Shown piece by piece: positions 45,017 to 53,075 of a DNA stretch of 64,000 bases. Position numbers and translations under genes: made by a program. Source of the stretch: Gillisella vitis (GTDB taxonomy: Bacteria > Pseudomonadota > Alphaproteobacteria > Rhizobiales > Rhizobiaceae). Each line of letters begins with the position of its first letter. The first letter of the stretch is position 1. The notes beneath the pieces were generated by a model, which saw only the letters and a program-made list of their open reading frames with translations, was not told where the DNA came from and searched no databases. The DNA is taken from positions 347,154 through 411,153 of the forward strand of contig WPHV01000005.1 in assembly GCA_009744235.1 (NCBI GenBank), given 5' to 3'.

Positions 45017-45844
45017 TCAATGCGCCATCGGCATCGACAGCCGAGTGCAGAGCAAGCGCAGACCATCGCCGCGCCGCTTGATCTCAGCCGCCGTTGCCTC
45101 GTTCGCGATTTCTGGTGTGATCTGTTCAAGCGCCTTGCCATAGGCGACCCACCCAAGCCCCCGGAGATCATATTCCCAGCGACTGTTCGCGGCTTGCTCT
45201 GCTACCTGCCCATAGGGGACAGAGCATGCAACCCTAGATGATTTGTCGAAACCTGTCTGCTTGGACCTATTCCAAAGCCCAAGCGACCTTGAACCGTGGT
45301 CTGTCGTGTCCGGCTTTCGCTCGTGCGCGCGGGTTACGTTAACTTCTAATGGTTCTTTCTTATGGTTCCTTCTAATGGTTAGGGTCGCATCCGTGCGACT
45401 ATCAAAGTCGCATCCGTGCGACTGTGAAGGTCGCATCCGTGCGACTGTCCCTGCCGGTGTGTCGGCAGGGGGTGCCGGTGTGTCGGCAGGGTCTTGCGGC
45501 TCCGATTGGTCGTCATTGCCGCTCATTTTGGCAGCCCAATTTGCAACTATAGAGTTGAATTTATCCCACACAGGCAGGTAGGCATTCCGGTGTGTACGAC
45601 TTCCATGGCGCACACATTCGATCAGCCCAGCCTCATGAAGCTGCTCTGTGGCCCGCATCACGGTGGCGCGGTGCATGTCGAGAAGAGTGGCAAGACGGTC
45701 CACGCTAGGATCGCATTGGCCGGTCTTGCGGTTGAAGTGATCGATGATAGCAGCGCCAACACGGCGAGCAGCGACGGACAAGCCATCAACCAAATTCAGC
45801 GCCTTGTATGCGAATGCAACATCGTTATCGCGGATGAGAGCCAC
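45017..45844 (-). CDS. Winged-helix replication-initiator-like protein
   Basis: 275 residues. The N-terminal 95 residues form a helix-turn-helix region (SVAARRVGAAIIDHFNRKTGQCDPSVDRLATLLDMHRATVMRATEQLHEAGLIECVRHG) like phage replication initiators. A disordered middle (residues about 115-170) is encoded by a set of DNA repeats with origin-like structure, and a conserved-looking C-terminus follows (WEYDLRGLGWVAYGKALEQITPEIANEATAAEIKRRG). An origin inside the middle of the initiator gene is the lambda O layout. Replication role is inferred from this architecture. Confidence 0.75.
   Translation of the reverse strand: MALIRDNDVAFAYKALNLVDGLSVAARRVGAAIIDHFNRKTGQCDPSVDRLATLLDMHRATVMRATEQLHEAGLIECVRHGSRTHRNAYLPVWDKFNSIVANWAAKMSGNDDQSEPQDPADTPAPPADTPAGTVARMRPSQSHGCDFDSRTDATLTIRRNHKKEPLEVNVTRAHERKPDTTDHGSRSLGLWNRSKQTGFDKSSRVACSVPYGQVAEQAANSRWEYDLRGLGWVAYGKALEQITPEIANEATAAEIKRRGDGLRLLCTRLSMPMAH
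45342..45491. other. Putative replication origin of the element
   Basis: Three ordered repeat sets inside the initiator-like gene. First, three tandem AT-rich 13-mers (AACCATTAGAAGG, AACCATAAGAAAG, AACCATTAGAAGT on the minus strand; 45342-45380). Second, three copies of the 17-mer GTCGCATCCGTGCGACT at 45384, 45407 and 45430, exactly 23 bases apart, each a dyad (GTCGCA-4-TGCGAC). Third, two copies of TGCCGGTGTGTCGGCAGGG at 45452 and 45473, 21 bases apart, also dyads. The set resembles a DNA-unwinding region next to initiator-binding iterons. Confidence 0.7.
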
Positions 45845-45846
45845 AC

Positions 45847-46155
45847 TCAGCTCCCTCCCGCATAGCGCAGCTTATGGGCTAGCCTGGAGGCGGTCACCGC
45901 ACCAAGGGTATCCAGATCAAACTTGGACCGAATGAAGGGAATGCGCGGGCCGCGAATGTCATCTTCGTGGGTGGAGATCCACAAGGCTGCGGTGCGAGTA
46001 TGCACCGAAATAGAGCCGCAATCATTCTCTACCGAGCTTGACAAACTGCCGCTAACTGATTGATATTCATCAGGCGGTTTGACACATTTTTCAGAATAAG
46101 TGTCTGTAATTTCATTTACGACAGCGGCTTGAAAATCCGCGTGTCGGTGGTTCAA
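45847..46155 (-). CDS. Possible small gene at the right end of the element
   Basis: Open frame of up to 102 residues ending three bases before the initiator-like gene. Its first possible codon, TTG 46155, lies inside attR, so the full frame could exist only after integration or by chance. Other in-frame starts are GTG or TTG codons further in. No family or strong ribosome-binding site is seen. The region must also hold the promoter of the replication-capsid operon. Confidence 0.3.
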   Translation of the reverse strand: MNHRHADFQAAVVNEITDTYSEKCVKPPDEYQSVSGSLSSSVENDCGSISVHTRTAALWISTHEDDIRGPRIPFIRSKFDLDTLGAVTASRLAHKLRYAGGS

Positions 46156-46175
46156 ATCCGCCTCCGGGCACCATT
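46129..46175 (+). repeat. attR: right attachment site of the integrated element
   Basis: Perfect copy of 36210-36256 (47 bases: anticodon loop to CCA plus TT of tRNA-Phe). CAGCGG before it (46122-46127) extends the match with one mismatch. The 5' half of a tRNA is absent, so this is an att site and not a tRNA gene. Confidence 0.93.
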
Positions 46176-46386
46176 ATTTCAAGTGAAATTTCCTATATTG
46201 CTTGCTTCATATGCTCATGAAGTCATGGCTGCGCCAAGGCTCGCACCAGTTTGTCATTTTAAAACAGCATCGAAAGCTGCGGACACCTCTCCTATTTTGT
46301 GCGTTTGATAACAGAATGGCACGGAATTGTTGTTGATCCTTTGCATCCGTAGAAACGGAGTGGATGGCGCAGCAAGGTCTTTTGGA

Positions 46387-46487
46387 GCTTGTCAGGGAAA
46401 AGTGAAATCCGGCTTTCTCGAAAAGACAAACGAAAACAACAAGAGTGAGAGAATGGCAGGTTCAATCTGAACCTCACAGACTCTAGA
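46387..46487 (-). repeat. RIME-like mosaic repeat
   Basis: About 100 bases whose reverse complement matches 55243-55347 nearly end to end: it begins TAGAGTCTGTGAGGTTCA and ends CACTTTTCCCTGACAAG. The internal part holds a TTCA..TGAA dyad. It resembles the Rhizobium-specific intergenic mosaic element (RIME). It ends eight bases before the next gene, which therefore has part of its leader supplied by the repeat. Confidence 0.75.
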
Positions 46488-46494
46488 TCGTGAG

Positions 46495-47628
46495 ATGCCG
46501 ATGCCGAAGCTTTCTGTCTGTATTCCGATAGAACCGGGCCATATCCTGCCAGTCAATCTGGTCCAGGAACTCCTGAAGAATGCGACCGCTGATCTGGAAA
46601 TCATTCTCTCCGGCTTTGGCGACACCGTGCATCGCCATGGACCATTTGCGGATATAGCGGCACGCGATAGTCGTTTGCGCCTTCTGCCACCTGCACCGGA
46701 AACCCTTTCGGCAGCTCAGCTCTGGATCGGCACCGTGGCTGCGGCTGAGGGCGATTGGGTGTCGCTTGTCTATCCCGAAGACATGATCGAACCCGATCTT
46801 CCCGAGCTGCTCTCCTCTCTGGAAAATAAACATCCCCATGTGGATGCGTTGGGATGGAGCGCATTTCAAATCTCGGCGGATGCACCGCGCCATATCAAGA
46901 CCAATGTGGCGATCCCGGTGCTGCATAATATTACCGAATTTGAGAAGGCTCCGATGCTCGAGGCTTTCTTTCACTGGAAAGACGCACGGCAAGTGCCACG
47001 CATGCCCTTCGGTCTCTATCATGGGGCCATCAAGCGAAGCCTGATCGACAGTGTCCTTTCGGCTTGCGGCGCACTGAGTTGGCTAACCCTGGTGCCACAC
47101 TATGAGTGGGCGGCCCGCGTGCTGCTGTTTGCCAATGCACTGGCCTTTTGCAATCGCCCCCTGTCCGCCGTGCATGCACAACCGTTCCAGCCTCGTCCCG
47201 TGCCATCCGCCCTCAAGGATTTTCCGCTGCACGCCGGAATAGGCCTGACGGCTGCCATTGCCGAGGTCCAGGCGCGGGTGCTGACGGAGCTTGGCAGCGA
47301 ATGGGCAGGCTTTGGAGAGGATTTCGTCCGCGCCTGCATGTATGATTGCGCTTCCGAACATTCCACTGGCCCGTTTCGGACAAAATACGAAGCCTATTCC
47401 CGCGCCTTCCTGTCCATGCCGGGCGGTCAGGCATGGGTCCGGGCCTTCACACCGCCCTTTTCCGCCACACCCCATGAAGACAGACAGCAGGGCCTGTATG
47501 GCAAGGTTCTGTTGGTAGACCGCTTCATTGGCAATGCCGTCAACGCCCAGCAGTTCTACGCCGTGGCGCGCAGCATGATGACGCCAATCAGGGTCATCGC
47601 GGAGCCAAACGCCCGCGCGAGTGCCTGA
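46495..47628 (+). CDS. Glycosyltransferase-like protein
   Basis: 377 residues with a family-2-like start (PKLSVCIPIEPGHILPVNLVQELLKNATADLEIILSG) and an acidic motif EGDWVSLVYPEDMIEPDLPELLSSLE at the expected distance for a nucleotide-sugar site. The rest is similar in length and style to the GT at 49821, suggesting a related pair. The donor and acceptor are unknown. ATG 46495 or 46501 may be used; a RIME-like repeat forms the immediate upstream region. Confidence 0.72.
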   Translation: MPMPKLSVCIPIEPGHILPVNLVQELLKNATADLEIILSGFGDTVHRHGPFADIAARDSRLRLLPPAPETLSAAQLWIGTVAAAEGDWVSLVYPEDMIEPDLPELLSSLENKHPHVDALGWSAFQISADAPRHIKTNVAIPVLHNITEFEKAPMLEAFFHWKDARQVPRMPFGLYHGAIKRSLIDSVLSACGALSWLTLVPHYEWAARVLLFANALAFCNRPLSAVHAQPFQPRPVPSALKDFPLHAGIGLTAAIAEVQARVLTELGSEWAGFGEDFVRACMYDCASEHSTGPFRTKYEAYSRAFLSMPGGQAWVRAFTPPFSATPHEDRQQGLYGKVLLVDRFIGNAVNAQQFYAVARSMMTPIRVIAEPNARASA

Positions 47629-47688
47629 CGCCAAGGTCAGGATGCATTGGTCTCTTCGATGCGTTGCGATAAACTTTGGCTAAAAGCA

Positions 47689-48561
47689 TCAACCTGCAGC
47701 CGTTCCTTCTGAGACGGGCTTGACCGTCTCAACATTGCACACGCCGACCACCGCCAGGGGATCGGCAGGATGTATCTCTGCCGTGCCGAATTCCAGCAGG
47801 TCGTGGCGGCCATAGTCATCGGCGATGCGTTCCGCAAGCGCCCGAATAGTGATCGCCTTGCCGGAGCAGATATTGATCGCGCCTGTTTGTCCGGTATCGA
47901 CCACGCCGGCAATCATCTTTCCTGCCTCTTTCACATCCAGAAAATCGCGCCATTGCGTGCCTTTGGAAAGCTTGGCAACCGTACCTTGTTCGAGGCACCG
48001 CCTCACGTAAGGCACTAGACGGGCCGGATGCTCGCCTTCCCCATAGAGATAAAAGATCCGGCACCAGGAAAACCCCAGGCCAGGGCCTGCGAAATACCGG
48101 TCCAACATCTGGTAGGTGGAAAGCTTGGCGGCGGCATAAAGCGTCTTCGGCTCAAGAGGCGAATCTACTGTCAAATGTTCCGACGGCAGCCGGTATTCGA
48201 CACAGGTGCCAAGGCCGATGAAATGGGCAATCCCAGCACGGGCCGCCCCTTGCGCCAAGGCCAAACTACCAGTGACGCAGTGAAAATTCAGCGGCGAATC
48301 CAGATATTTCCCCGCCTCCACATACCAGGCAGCGTGGATGACCGCGTCGCAGCCCTGGCACTGGGCCGCCCACCAATCGACTGATTGCGCGAACACATCC
48401 TCAGTCTCGATCACTCTCGCGGCACGGCCTTCTACCGCAAGAACACTGGCGGAGTGCGGCCGCACGACAGCCACCACGCTATGCCTGGCCTCCAGCAGAG
48501 CACGGTGGATCTGCCTCCCAACAAAGCCGGTCGCTCCCGTCAACAGAATAGTCTTGCCCAT
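47689..48561 (-). CDS. NAD(P)-dependent sugar epimerase/reductase
   Basis: 290 residues, extended short-chain dehydrogenase. The nucleotide-binding loop TGATGFVG (residues 7-14) and active-site pattern YAAAKLSTYQ (Y-x3-K) are present; ICSGKAITIRALAERIADDYGR near the C-terminus is typical of sugar-nucleotide epimerases. ATG 48561 (MGKTILLTG) is chosen; the open frame reaches 48603. Placed among glycan genes next to the CDP-sugar operon; it could reduce the 4-keto group of the CDP-sugar. Confidence 0.87.
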   Translation of the reverse strand: MGKTILLTGATGFVGRQIHRALLEARHSVVAVVRPHSASVLAVEGRAARVIETEDVFAQSVDWWAAQCQGCDAVIHAAWYVEAGKYLDSPLNFHCVTGSLALAQGAARAGIAHFIGLGTCVEYRLPSEHLTVDSPLEPKTLYAAAKLSTYQMLDRYFAGPGLGFSWCRIFYLYGEGEHPARLVPYVRRCLEQGTVAKLSKGTQWRDFLDVKEAGKMIAGVVDTGQTGAINICSGKAITIRALAERIADDYGRHDLLEFGTAEIHPADPLAVVGVCNVETVKPVSEGTAAG

Positions 48562-48784
48562 GCCTTGCCACTCCAATTTTCTATCTGCGACAACCCGCGG
48601 CACAGCGAGATTTCAGGACGATGCCGCCGATAGGACGCATTGCGCGCCATATGACGCCAACCGATTTCGGTGTTCAAGAGACACTCTGGCTTATTCAACC
48701 ACGATTACCCACAGACACGTCAGGCTCACGCAGGTAAGGCAGCCTAGCGTCTGCGCAGGCAGGCAATAACTGAACGGACCCGCA

Positions 48785-49597
48785 ATGAATACTGTCGAAG
48801 ATTTCAAGGCTTTGGTAAGCCGTAACATCCAGTCGATCGGCGAGAGCAAGGAATTCCTCGATTTGTCCAATCGCTGGATCGAGACATGCATACCGCTGGG
48901 CTATATGTATAATTTCAGCTGGCTGGGCCGGCCCATCATCCAGATCCCGCAGGACAGCTATGCTATCCAGGAGATGATCTGGTCGGTCAAACCGGATTTG
49001 GTGATCGAAACCGGCATAGCCCATGGCGGCTCGCTGGTGATGAGCGCCTCCATGCTGGCAATGATCGATTATTGCGAGGCTGTCGAAAAAGGCGAAACGC
49101 TGGACCCCAAGTCTAGCCGCCGCAAGGTGCTCGGCATCGATATCGACATCCGCGCCCATAACCGTGCCGCCATCGAGGCCCACCCCATGAGCCACAAGAT
49201 CAGCATGATCCAGGGCTCCTCCGTCGACCCGGACATCATTGCCAAGGTCAAGGATATCGCCAAGGGCTATGAAACCGTCATGGTTTTCCTCGATTCCAAC
49301 CATACCCATGCGCATGTCTTGCAGGAACTGGAGCTTTATGCCCCGCTTGTCTCCAAGGGCTCCTATTGCGCGGTCTGGGATACGCTGGTGGAGGACATGC
49401 CGGAAAGCATGTATCCCGAACGGCCCTGGGGTCCAGGCGACAACCCCAGAACGGCGGTCTGGGAATATATGCGAGGCCTGGAGCAGGAAGGCCGTACGGC
49501 TGCCGATGGCGCGCCGCTGCACCTTGAATACGACCACGCGCTGGAGCACAAAATCGCCATCACCGTTTCACGCGATGGATTTCTGCGGCGGGTGTGA
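48785..49597 (+). CDS. Cephalosporin hydroxylase-family methyltransferase
   Basis: 270 residues. The pattern VIETGIAHGGSLVMSASML, LGIDIDIRAHNRAAIEAHP and VMVFLDSNHTHAHVLQELELYAPLVSKGSYCAVWDT identifies the family that includes CmcI and rhamnosyl O-methyltransferases: Rossmann fold, SAM and a metal bound by aspartates and histidines. In a glycan locus it probably O-methylates a sugar. A perfect 42-bp palindrome follows the gene. Confidence 0.87.
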   Translation: MNTVEDFKALVSRNIQSIGESKEFLDLSNRWIETCIPLGYMYNFSWLGRPIIQIPQDSYAIQEMIWSVKPDLVIETGIAHGGSLVMSASMLAMIDYCEAVEKGETLDPKSSRRKVLGIDIDIRAHNRAAIEAHPMSHKISMIQGSSVDPDIIAKVKDIAKGYETVMVFLDSNHTHAHVLQELELYAPLVSKGSYCAVWDTLVEDMPESMYPERPWGPGDNPRTAVWEYMRGLEQEGRTAADGAPLHLEYDHALEHKIAITVSRDGFLRRV

Positions 49598-49618
49598 CGG
49601 CTGGAAGATTTTTGATAA

Positions 49619-49660
49619 GCGACAACGCCATGCGTTTTATAAAACGCATGGCGTTGTCGC
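49619..49660. repeat. Perfect 42-bp palindrome
   Basis: Two 21-base arms (from GCGACAACGCCATGCG to its complement) with no loop bases; the centre is TTTTATAAAA. It lies 21 bases after the methyltransferase stop. It would form a very stable cruciform or hairpin, but no T-run follows, so it is either a REP-like palindrome or a transcript-end structure. Confidence 0.8.
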
Positions 49661-49820
49661 CTTCTATATTTGCTGCATAAATTTCTCCTCAAATCGATCC
49701 CGATTTAAGGAAACGAGCAATAAATTGCCTCACCGTCAGGATGGCTGAAAAGTCACCGCGACTGTGAGGTAGCACGGTAGATAACTTGGTCGATCTCTGA
49801 AGACAGGAAGGCGATTAAGT

Positions 49821-51161
49821 TCAGCGCCGCCGACCTCTGGTGTGTCGGTCATTGCGCATGGCGACCGGCTTGCCGGGAGCTGCTTTTTCAGAACTGGCAA
49901 CACGCATATTTCCTTCGAGCCGCATAAGTTCGTTGGTGGCAAACTCCTCTTCGTTCTGCAGACGCAAGCCTGTCGGACGGACGAGAATATCGTCGGGAGC
50001 CACAATCATCGCCGAGACGACATCCCAAAGCTCGGCGGGGGACGTTGCCCCAGCGATGTCGGCAAGCACCATCACCCCGGCAGAGGTCGCACCGCTCATG
50101 GGCGTCTCGGGTATGTCGCCACGCCAGACCGGTTGGTAATGTGAAAGAAACCGACCACCCTGCCAATTGCGGAAGGCCGTCTCGTAACCTGCGCGAATGA
50201 TGTCAAAGGCCTCCCTGTCTCGATAGGCTTCGGTATTGAGTGCGCAGGCGCTTGCATAGCCCTTTTCCCACCCCGTATAGTTGACATTATATGTCTTCCG
50301 GAACCATTGTTGGGTGACGCCAATGGTCGCCGTACAGCCCAGAAAAGAGCTGAATGGGAAATCCCTCAGCGTCGGATCTTCTTCAAAATTCTTGCCGAAT
50401 TCGTCCATGAAAATTTTGGCCCGCATCTTGGTGTCTTCCAAGCGACCGATGGAAAAAGAATTGCTCTGGGGGCAGGCTCCAAGCACTGAAAATGGCCGTT
50501 GGCACACGACGAAGTCCTGCGCTTCGCAGATCACTTTCATCGCCATATCGTAATCAACAACCGGATGCTCAAAGTAACGGTGATGATATTTGGCATAGAT
50601 CCGATCCAGCAGCCTTCGCCTGATAGCAGCATGGTAAATGGAAAAGCCAGAGGTTGGAACGGATGTCGGCTGGTGCCAGCCAAACATCCGACGCATCGGC
50701 TCTGCCCTGGGTAAACGCATGACGGTTCTGTCAAACGGCACAACCACGGTACAGACCGCTTCTCCTTCAACCGGCCAGGAATAATTCAAAATCCCCCAGG
50801 ATAATGCCTCCATATCCGGATTGATCTCGTCGATCCGCAGGATCAGTCCGGCCACATCAGGATCGATGAAATCGTCGTCGCCGATGAACACCACCCACTC
50901 GCCTCGGCTGGCATGAATCGTCCGCTCCCAATTGTCCATCATCGACAGGACACGATCGGTTGTAGGAAGATAGACAATACGCGTATCCTTGACGATATCA
51001 GCCATGAAATCGTTCATGATGGCCGGATCGTCGGAATTGTCGGTAAAAATGAACTCGACATCGGTACGCGTGTTGCGCAACAGTCCCGCAATGGTCTTTT
51101 GAAAATAGATTTGCCGGTTGCGCGAAGGCACGCAAATCGAAAGGGTTGGCTTATTCGTCAT
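49821..51161 (-). CDS. Family 2 glycosyltransferase
   Basis: 446 residues. GT-A start: TLSICVPSRNRQIYFQKTIAGLLRNTRTDVEFIFTDNSDDPAIM. The acidic metal motif is GEWVVFIGDDDFIDPDVAGLI (D-D-D). The C-terminal 200 residues are not typical and may bind the acceptor. ATG 51161 (MTNKPTL) is chosen over 51197. It follows the CDP-sugar operon on the same strand, so it may transfer that sugar. Confidence 0.87.
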   Translation of the reverse strand: MTNKPTLSICVPSRNRQIYFQKTIAGLLRNTRTDVEFIFTDNSDDPAIMNDFMADIVKDTRIVYLPTTDRVLSMMDNWERTIHASRGEWVVFIGDDDFIDPDVAGLILRIDEINPDMEALSWGILNYSWPVEGEAVCTVVVPFDRTVMRLPRAEPMRRMFGWHQPTSVPTSGFSIYHAAIRRRLLDRIYAKYHHRYFEHPVVDYDMAMKVICEAQDFVVCQRPFSVLGACPQSNSFSIGRLEDTKMRAKIFMDEFGKNFEEDPTLRDFPFSSFLGCTATIGVTQQWFRKTYNVNYTGWEKGYASACALNTEAYRDREAFDIIRAGYETAFRNWQGGRFLSHYQPVWRGDIPETPMSGATSAGVMVLADIAGATSPAELWDVVSAMIVAPDDILVRPTGLRLQNEEEFATNELMRLEGNMRVASSEKAAPGKPVAMRNDRHTRGRRR

Positions 51162-51285
51162 CGAGGGTCTCCTGGATCTACGCTCTGTGCCAGCCACTAT
51201 TTGGCGCTGATTGTATCGCCGGGACGTGGCAGCGTGTCTCTCGGCAGGAGCGGCTGGCTCTCCTGCGTTATGGTGGCGTCCGCCG

Positions 51286-52515
51286 TTATGGATGGACTGT
51301 CAGGTTCGGCACCGCGGTTACGAATTTCCCACCCCAATCGGCGATATAGGAAAGCTGTTGTTTGATTTCTGCCGTCAGATTCCATGGGAGGATCACCAGT
51401 CTGTCAGGTTTACGGGTTTTCAGGATCTCTTCCGAAACAATCGGCACGCGGCTTCCGGGCAGGAACAGGTCTTGCTTGGCCGGATTTTTGTCCACAACGA
51501 AACCGATCTGACCAGCCTTGATGCCGGCGAAGTTCAACAGCGTATTGCCCTTGGCCGCTGCACCATAGGCGGCAACAGACAGGCCTTTCCGGTTGCAGTC
51601 GATCAGGAAGGACAGGAAATCATCGCGCACGGCTTCCGCCTCAGTCTGAAAACCGTCATAGCCGGTCACGGCGTCAAGACCGGCCGCCCTTTCACGCGCC
51701 AGCATCGCCTCGACAGCCGGTGTGCGGACATGGGCCTTGCTGTCGGCCCGGCAGGCCAGCACCCGTAGGCTACCGCCATGCCAGGGCGTGGTTTCCACAT
51801 CGAACACCGTCAGGCCATTGGCGGCAAAAATCCGGTCGACGGCCAGCAGCGACAGATAAGAATAATGCTCGTGATAGGCCGTATCGAACTGGCGCTCGGC
51901 GATCATGTTCATCAGATGCGGAAATTCGAAGGTAGCAACGCCCGCCGGTTTCAGCAGATGGGTAAAGCCTGCGACGAAATCGTTGATGTCAGGCACATGC
52001 GCCAGCACGTTGTTGGCGGCAGTGATATCCGCGGCCCAGCCGTCGGCCACCAGCTTTTTCGCCAGTTCTACGCCAAAAAACTCTTCGATGATGTCAATGC
52101 CCTTGTCACGTGCGGCCCGGGCCGTGCTGGCCGTTGGCTCCACACCCAGGCAGGCGATGCCGCGTTCACGCACATATTGCAGCAGGTAGCCGTCATTGGC
52201 AGCCACTTCCACCACTTTCGCGCCTTCGTTAAGCCCGAACCGTTTGCTCATCGCCTCGACATAGGATTTTGCATGCGCCAGCCAGGACGAGGAAAACGAG
52301 GAAAAATAGGCATAGTCGTGGGAAAAGAAGGTTTCACGGGCGGCGAAATCCTCGGTCTGCACCAAAAGGCAGTCTTCGCAGACCCGGATGACCAGCGGAT
52401 ACCAAAGCTCCGGCTTTACCAGATCCTTGGCCTTCACATAGGAATTGGAGGGCGGCGCGGTGCCAAGGTCGAGAAAGGGTCGCATCCGAAGCGATCCACA
52501 ATGGCGGCAATTCAT
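51286..52515 (-). CDS. NovU/TylCIII-type sugar C-methyltransferase
   Basis: 409 residues. An N-terminal zinc site CRHC...CEDC (C3, C6, C46, C49) precedes the SAM-binding core VVEVAANDGYLLQYVRERG (about 101-119), and the catalytic-region signature TAYHEHYSYLSLLAVDRIF and the C-terminal SVAAYGAAAKGNTLLNF domain follow. This three-part layout is that of sugar 3-C-methyltransferases. Its start overlaps the 3,5-epimerase gene by four bases, tying it to CDP-sugar synthesis. Confidence 0.9.
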   Translation of the reverse strand: MNCRHCGSLRMRPFLDLGTAPPSNSYVKAKDLVKPELWYPLVIRVCEDCLLVQTEDFAARETFFSHDYAYFSSFSSSWLAHAKSYVEAMSKRFGLNEGAKVVEVAANDGYLLQYVRERGIACLGVEPTASTARAARDKGIDIIEEFFGVELAKKLVADGWAADITAANNVLAHVPDINDFVAGFTHLLKPAGVATFEFPHLMNMIAERQFDTAYHEHYSYLSLLAVDRIFAANGLTVFDVETTPWHGGSLRVLACRADSKAHVRTPAVEAMLARERAAGLDAVTGYDGFQTEAEAVRDDFLSFLIDCNRKGLSVAAYGAAAKGNTLLNFAGIKAGQIGFVVDKNPAKQDLFLPGSRVPIVSEEILKTRKPDRLVILPWNLTAEIKQQLSYIADWGGKFVTAVPNLTVHP

Positions 52516-53075
52516 GCAATCAGTCCTTCAAAGTCGGCCTGGATCAGCGGATGGCTCTGGTCTCGGGCAGACAGCCGCTCAACCGGCAAGGGCCAGGCGA
52601 TGGCGAGCCGTGGGTCCTGCGGGTGAAGTCCGCCCTCGGCCTCCGCACGGTAAGGCGCGGAATGGGTATAAATCATCCGCACCGTGTTGCTCAGTGCCTG
52701 AAAGCCATGGGCAAAGCCCGGCGGGATCAGCAGCGAGCGGCAATTGTCGCCCGACAACTCGACGCAGACATGCTGGAGAAAGCTCGGCGAGCCCTGGCGC
52801 AGATCCACGGCCACGTCGAGGATTGTGCCTTCGACGCAGGTCACCAGTTTCCACTCGGCAAAAGGTGCATGTTGAAAATGCAGGCCACGCACAGTGCCTT
52901 TTTGTGCCGTTCCGGTTTCATTGACCTGCAAGACCGGCCCCGGCCAGCCAAACGCCGCAAGTTCTTCACCGCAAAACAACCGGCTGAGAAAACCACGCTC
53001 GTCGCCAAACCGGCTGCGGGTCAGCAGCGTCAGGCCGGGGATCGCGGTGTCTTCGGGCTGGAAACGTTGGCTCAT
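52512..53075 (-). CDS. rfbC: dTDP-4-dehydrorhamnose 3,5-epimerase-like protein
   Basis: 187 residues, cupin fold. Motifs FGDERGFL (23-30) and VRGLHFQ with the catalytic-type histidine (H66), LVTCVEGTILDVAVDLRQGSPSF and LLIPPGFAHGFQAL are intact. ATG 53075 overlaps the stop of the CDP-glucose dehydratase gene. In this operon it probably epimerises the CDP-4-keto-6-deoxy sugar at C3 and/or C5 rather than acting in dTDP-rhamnose synthesis. Confidence 0.9.
   Translation of the reverse strand: MSQRFQPEDTAIPGLTLLTRSRFGDERGFLSRLFCGEELAAFGWPGPVLQVNETGTAQKGTVRGLHFQHAPFAEWKLVTCVEGTILDVAVDLRQGSPSFLQHVCVELSGDNCRSLLIPPGFAHGFQALSNTVRMIYTHSAPYRAEAEGGLHPQDPRLAIAWPLPVERLSARDQSHPLIQADFEGLIA

Larger units (their letters stand above)
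36210..46175. mobile_element. Integrated ~10-kb phage-satellite-like element in tRNA-Phe
   Basis: A 9,966-bp unit bounded by 47-bp direct repeats of the tRNA-Phe 3' end. Content: tyrosine integrase, excisionase-like protein, divergent ribbon-helix-helix regulators with an operator array, a membrane protein plus HNH-like gene, an antitoxin-Fic pair, HK97 capsid and prohead protease, and a replication-initiator-like gene with internal iterons. Portal, terminase, tail and lysis genes are not seen. The intact ends and coherent modules argue for a small satellite of the capsid-encoding PICI type; a decayed prophage is the alternative. Several genes at 38.5-41 kb are AT-richer than the host. Confidence 0.85.

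Noticed and set aside
44799..45020. N-terminal extension of the zinc-ribbon protein (74 more codons)
   Set aside because: The extra part is low-complexity and not protein-like, and a strong ribosome-binding site stands before ATG 44798.
45384..45491. CRISPR-like array of regularly spaced repeats
   Set aside because: Repeats are 17 bases with 6-base spacers at a 23-bp period, each a dyad, and they lie inside a coding gene with no cas genes nearby. Origin iterons explain them better.
46122..46175. Possible second tRNA-Phe gene
   Set aside because: Only the 3' part of the tRNA is present; acceptor 5' strand and D-arm are missing. It is the attR copy.
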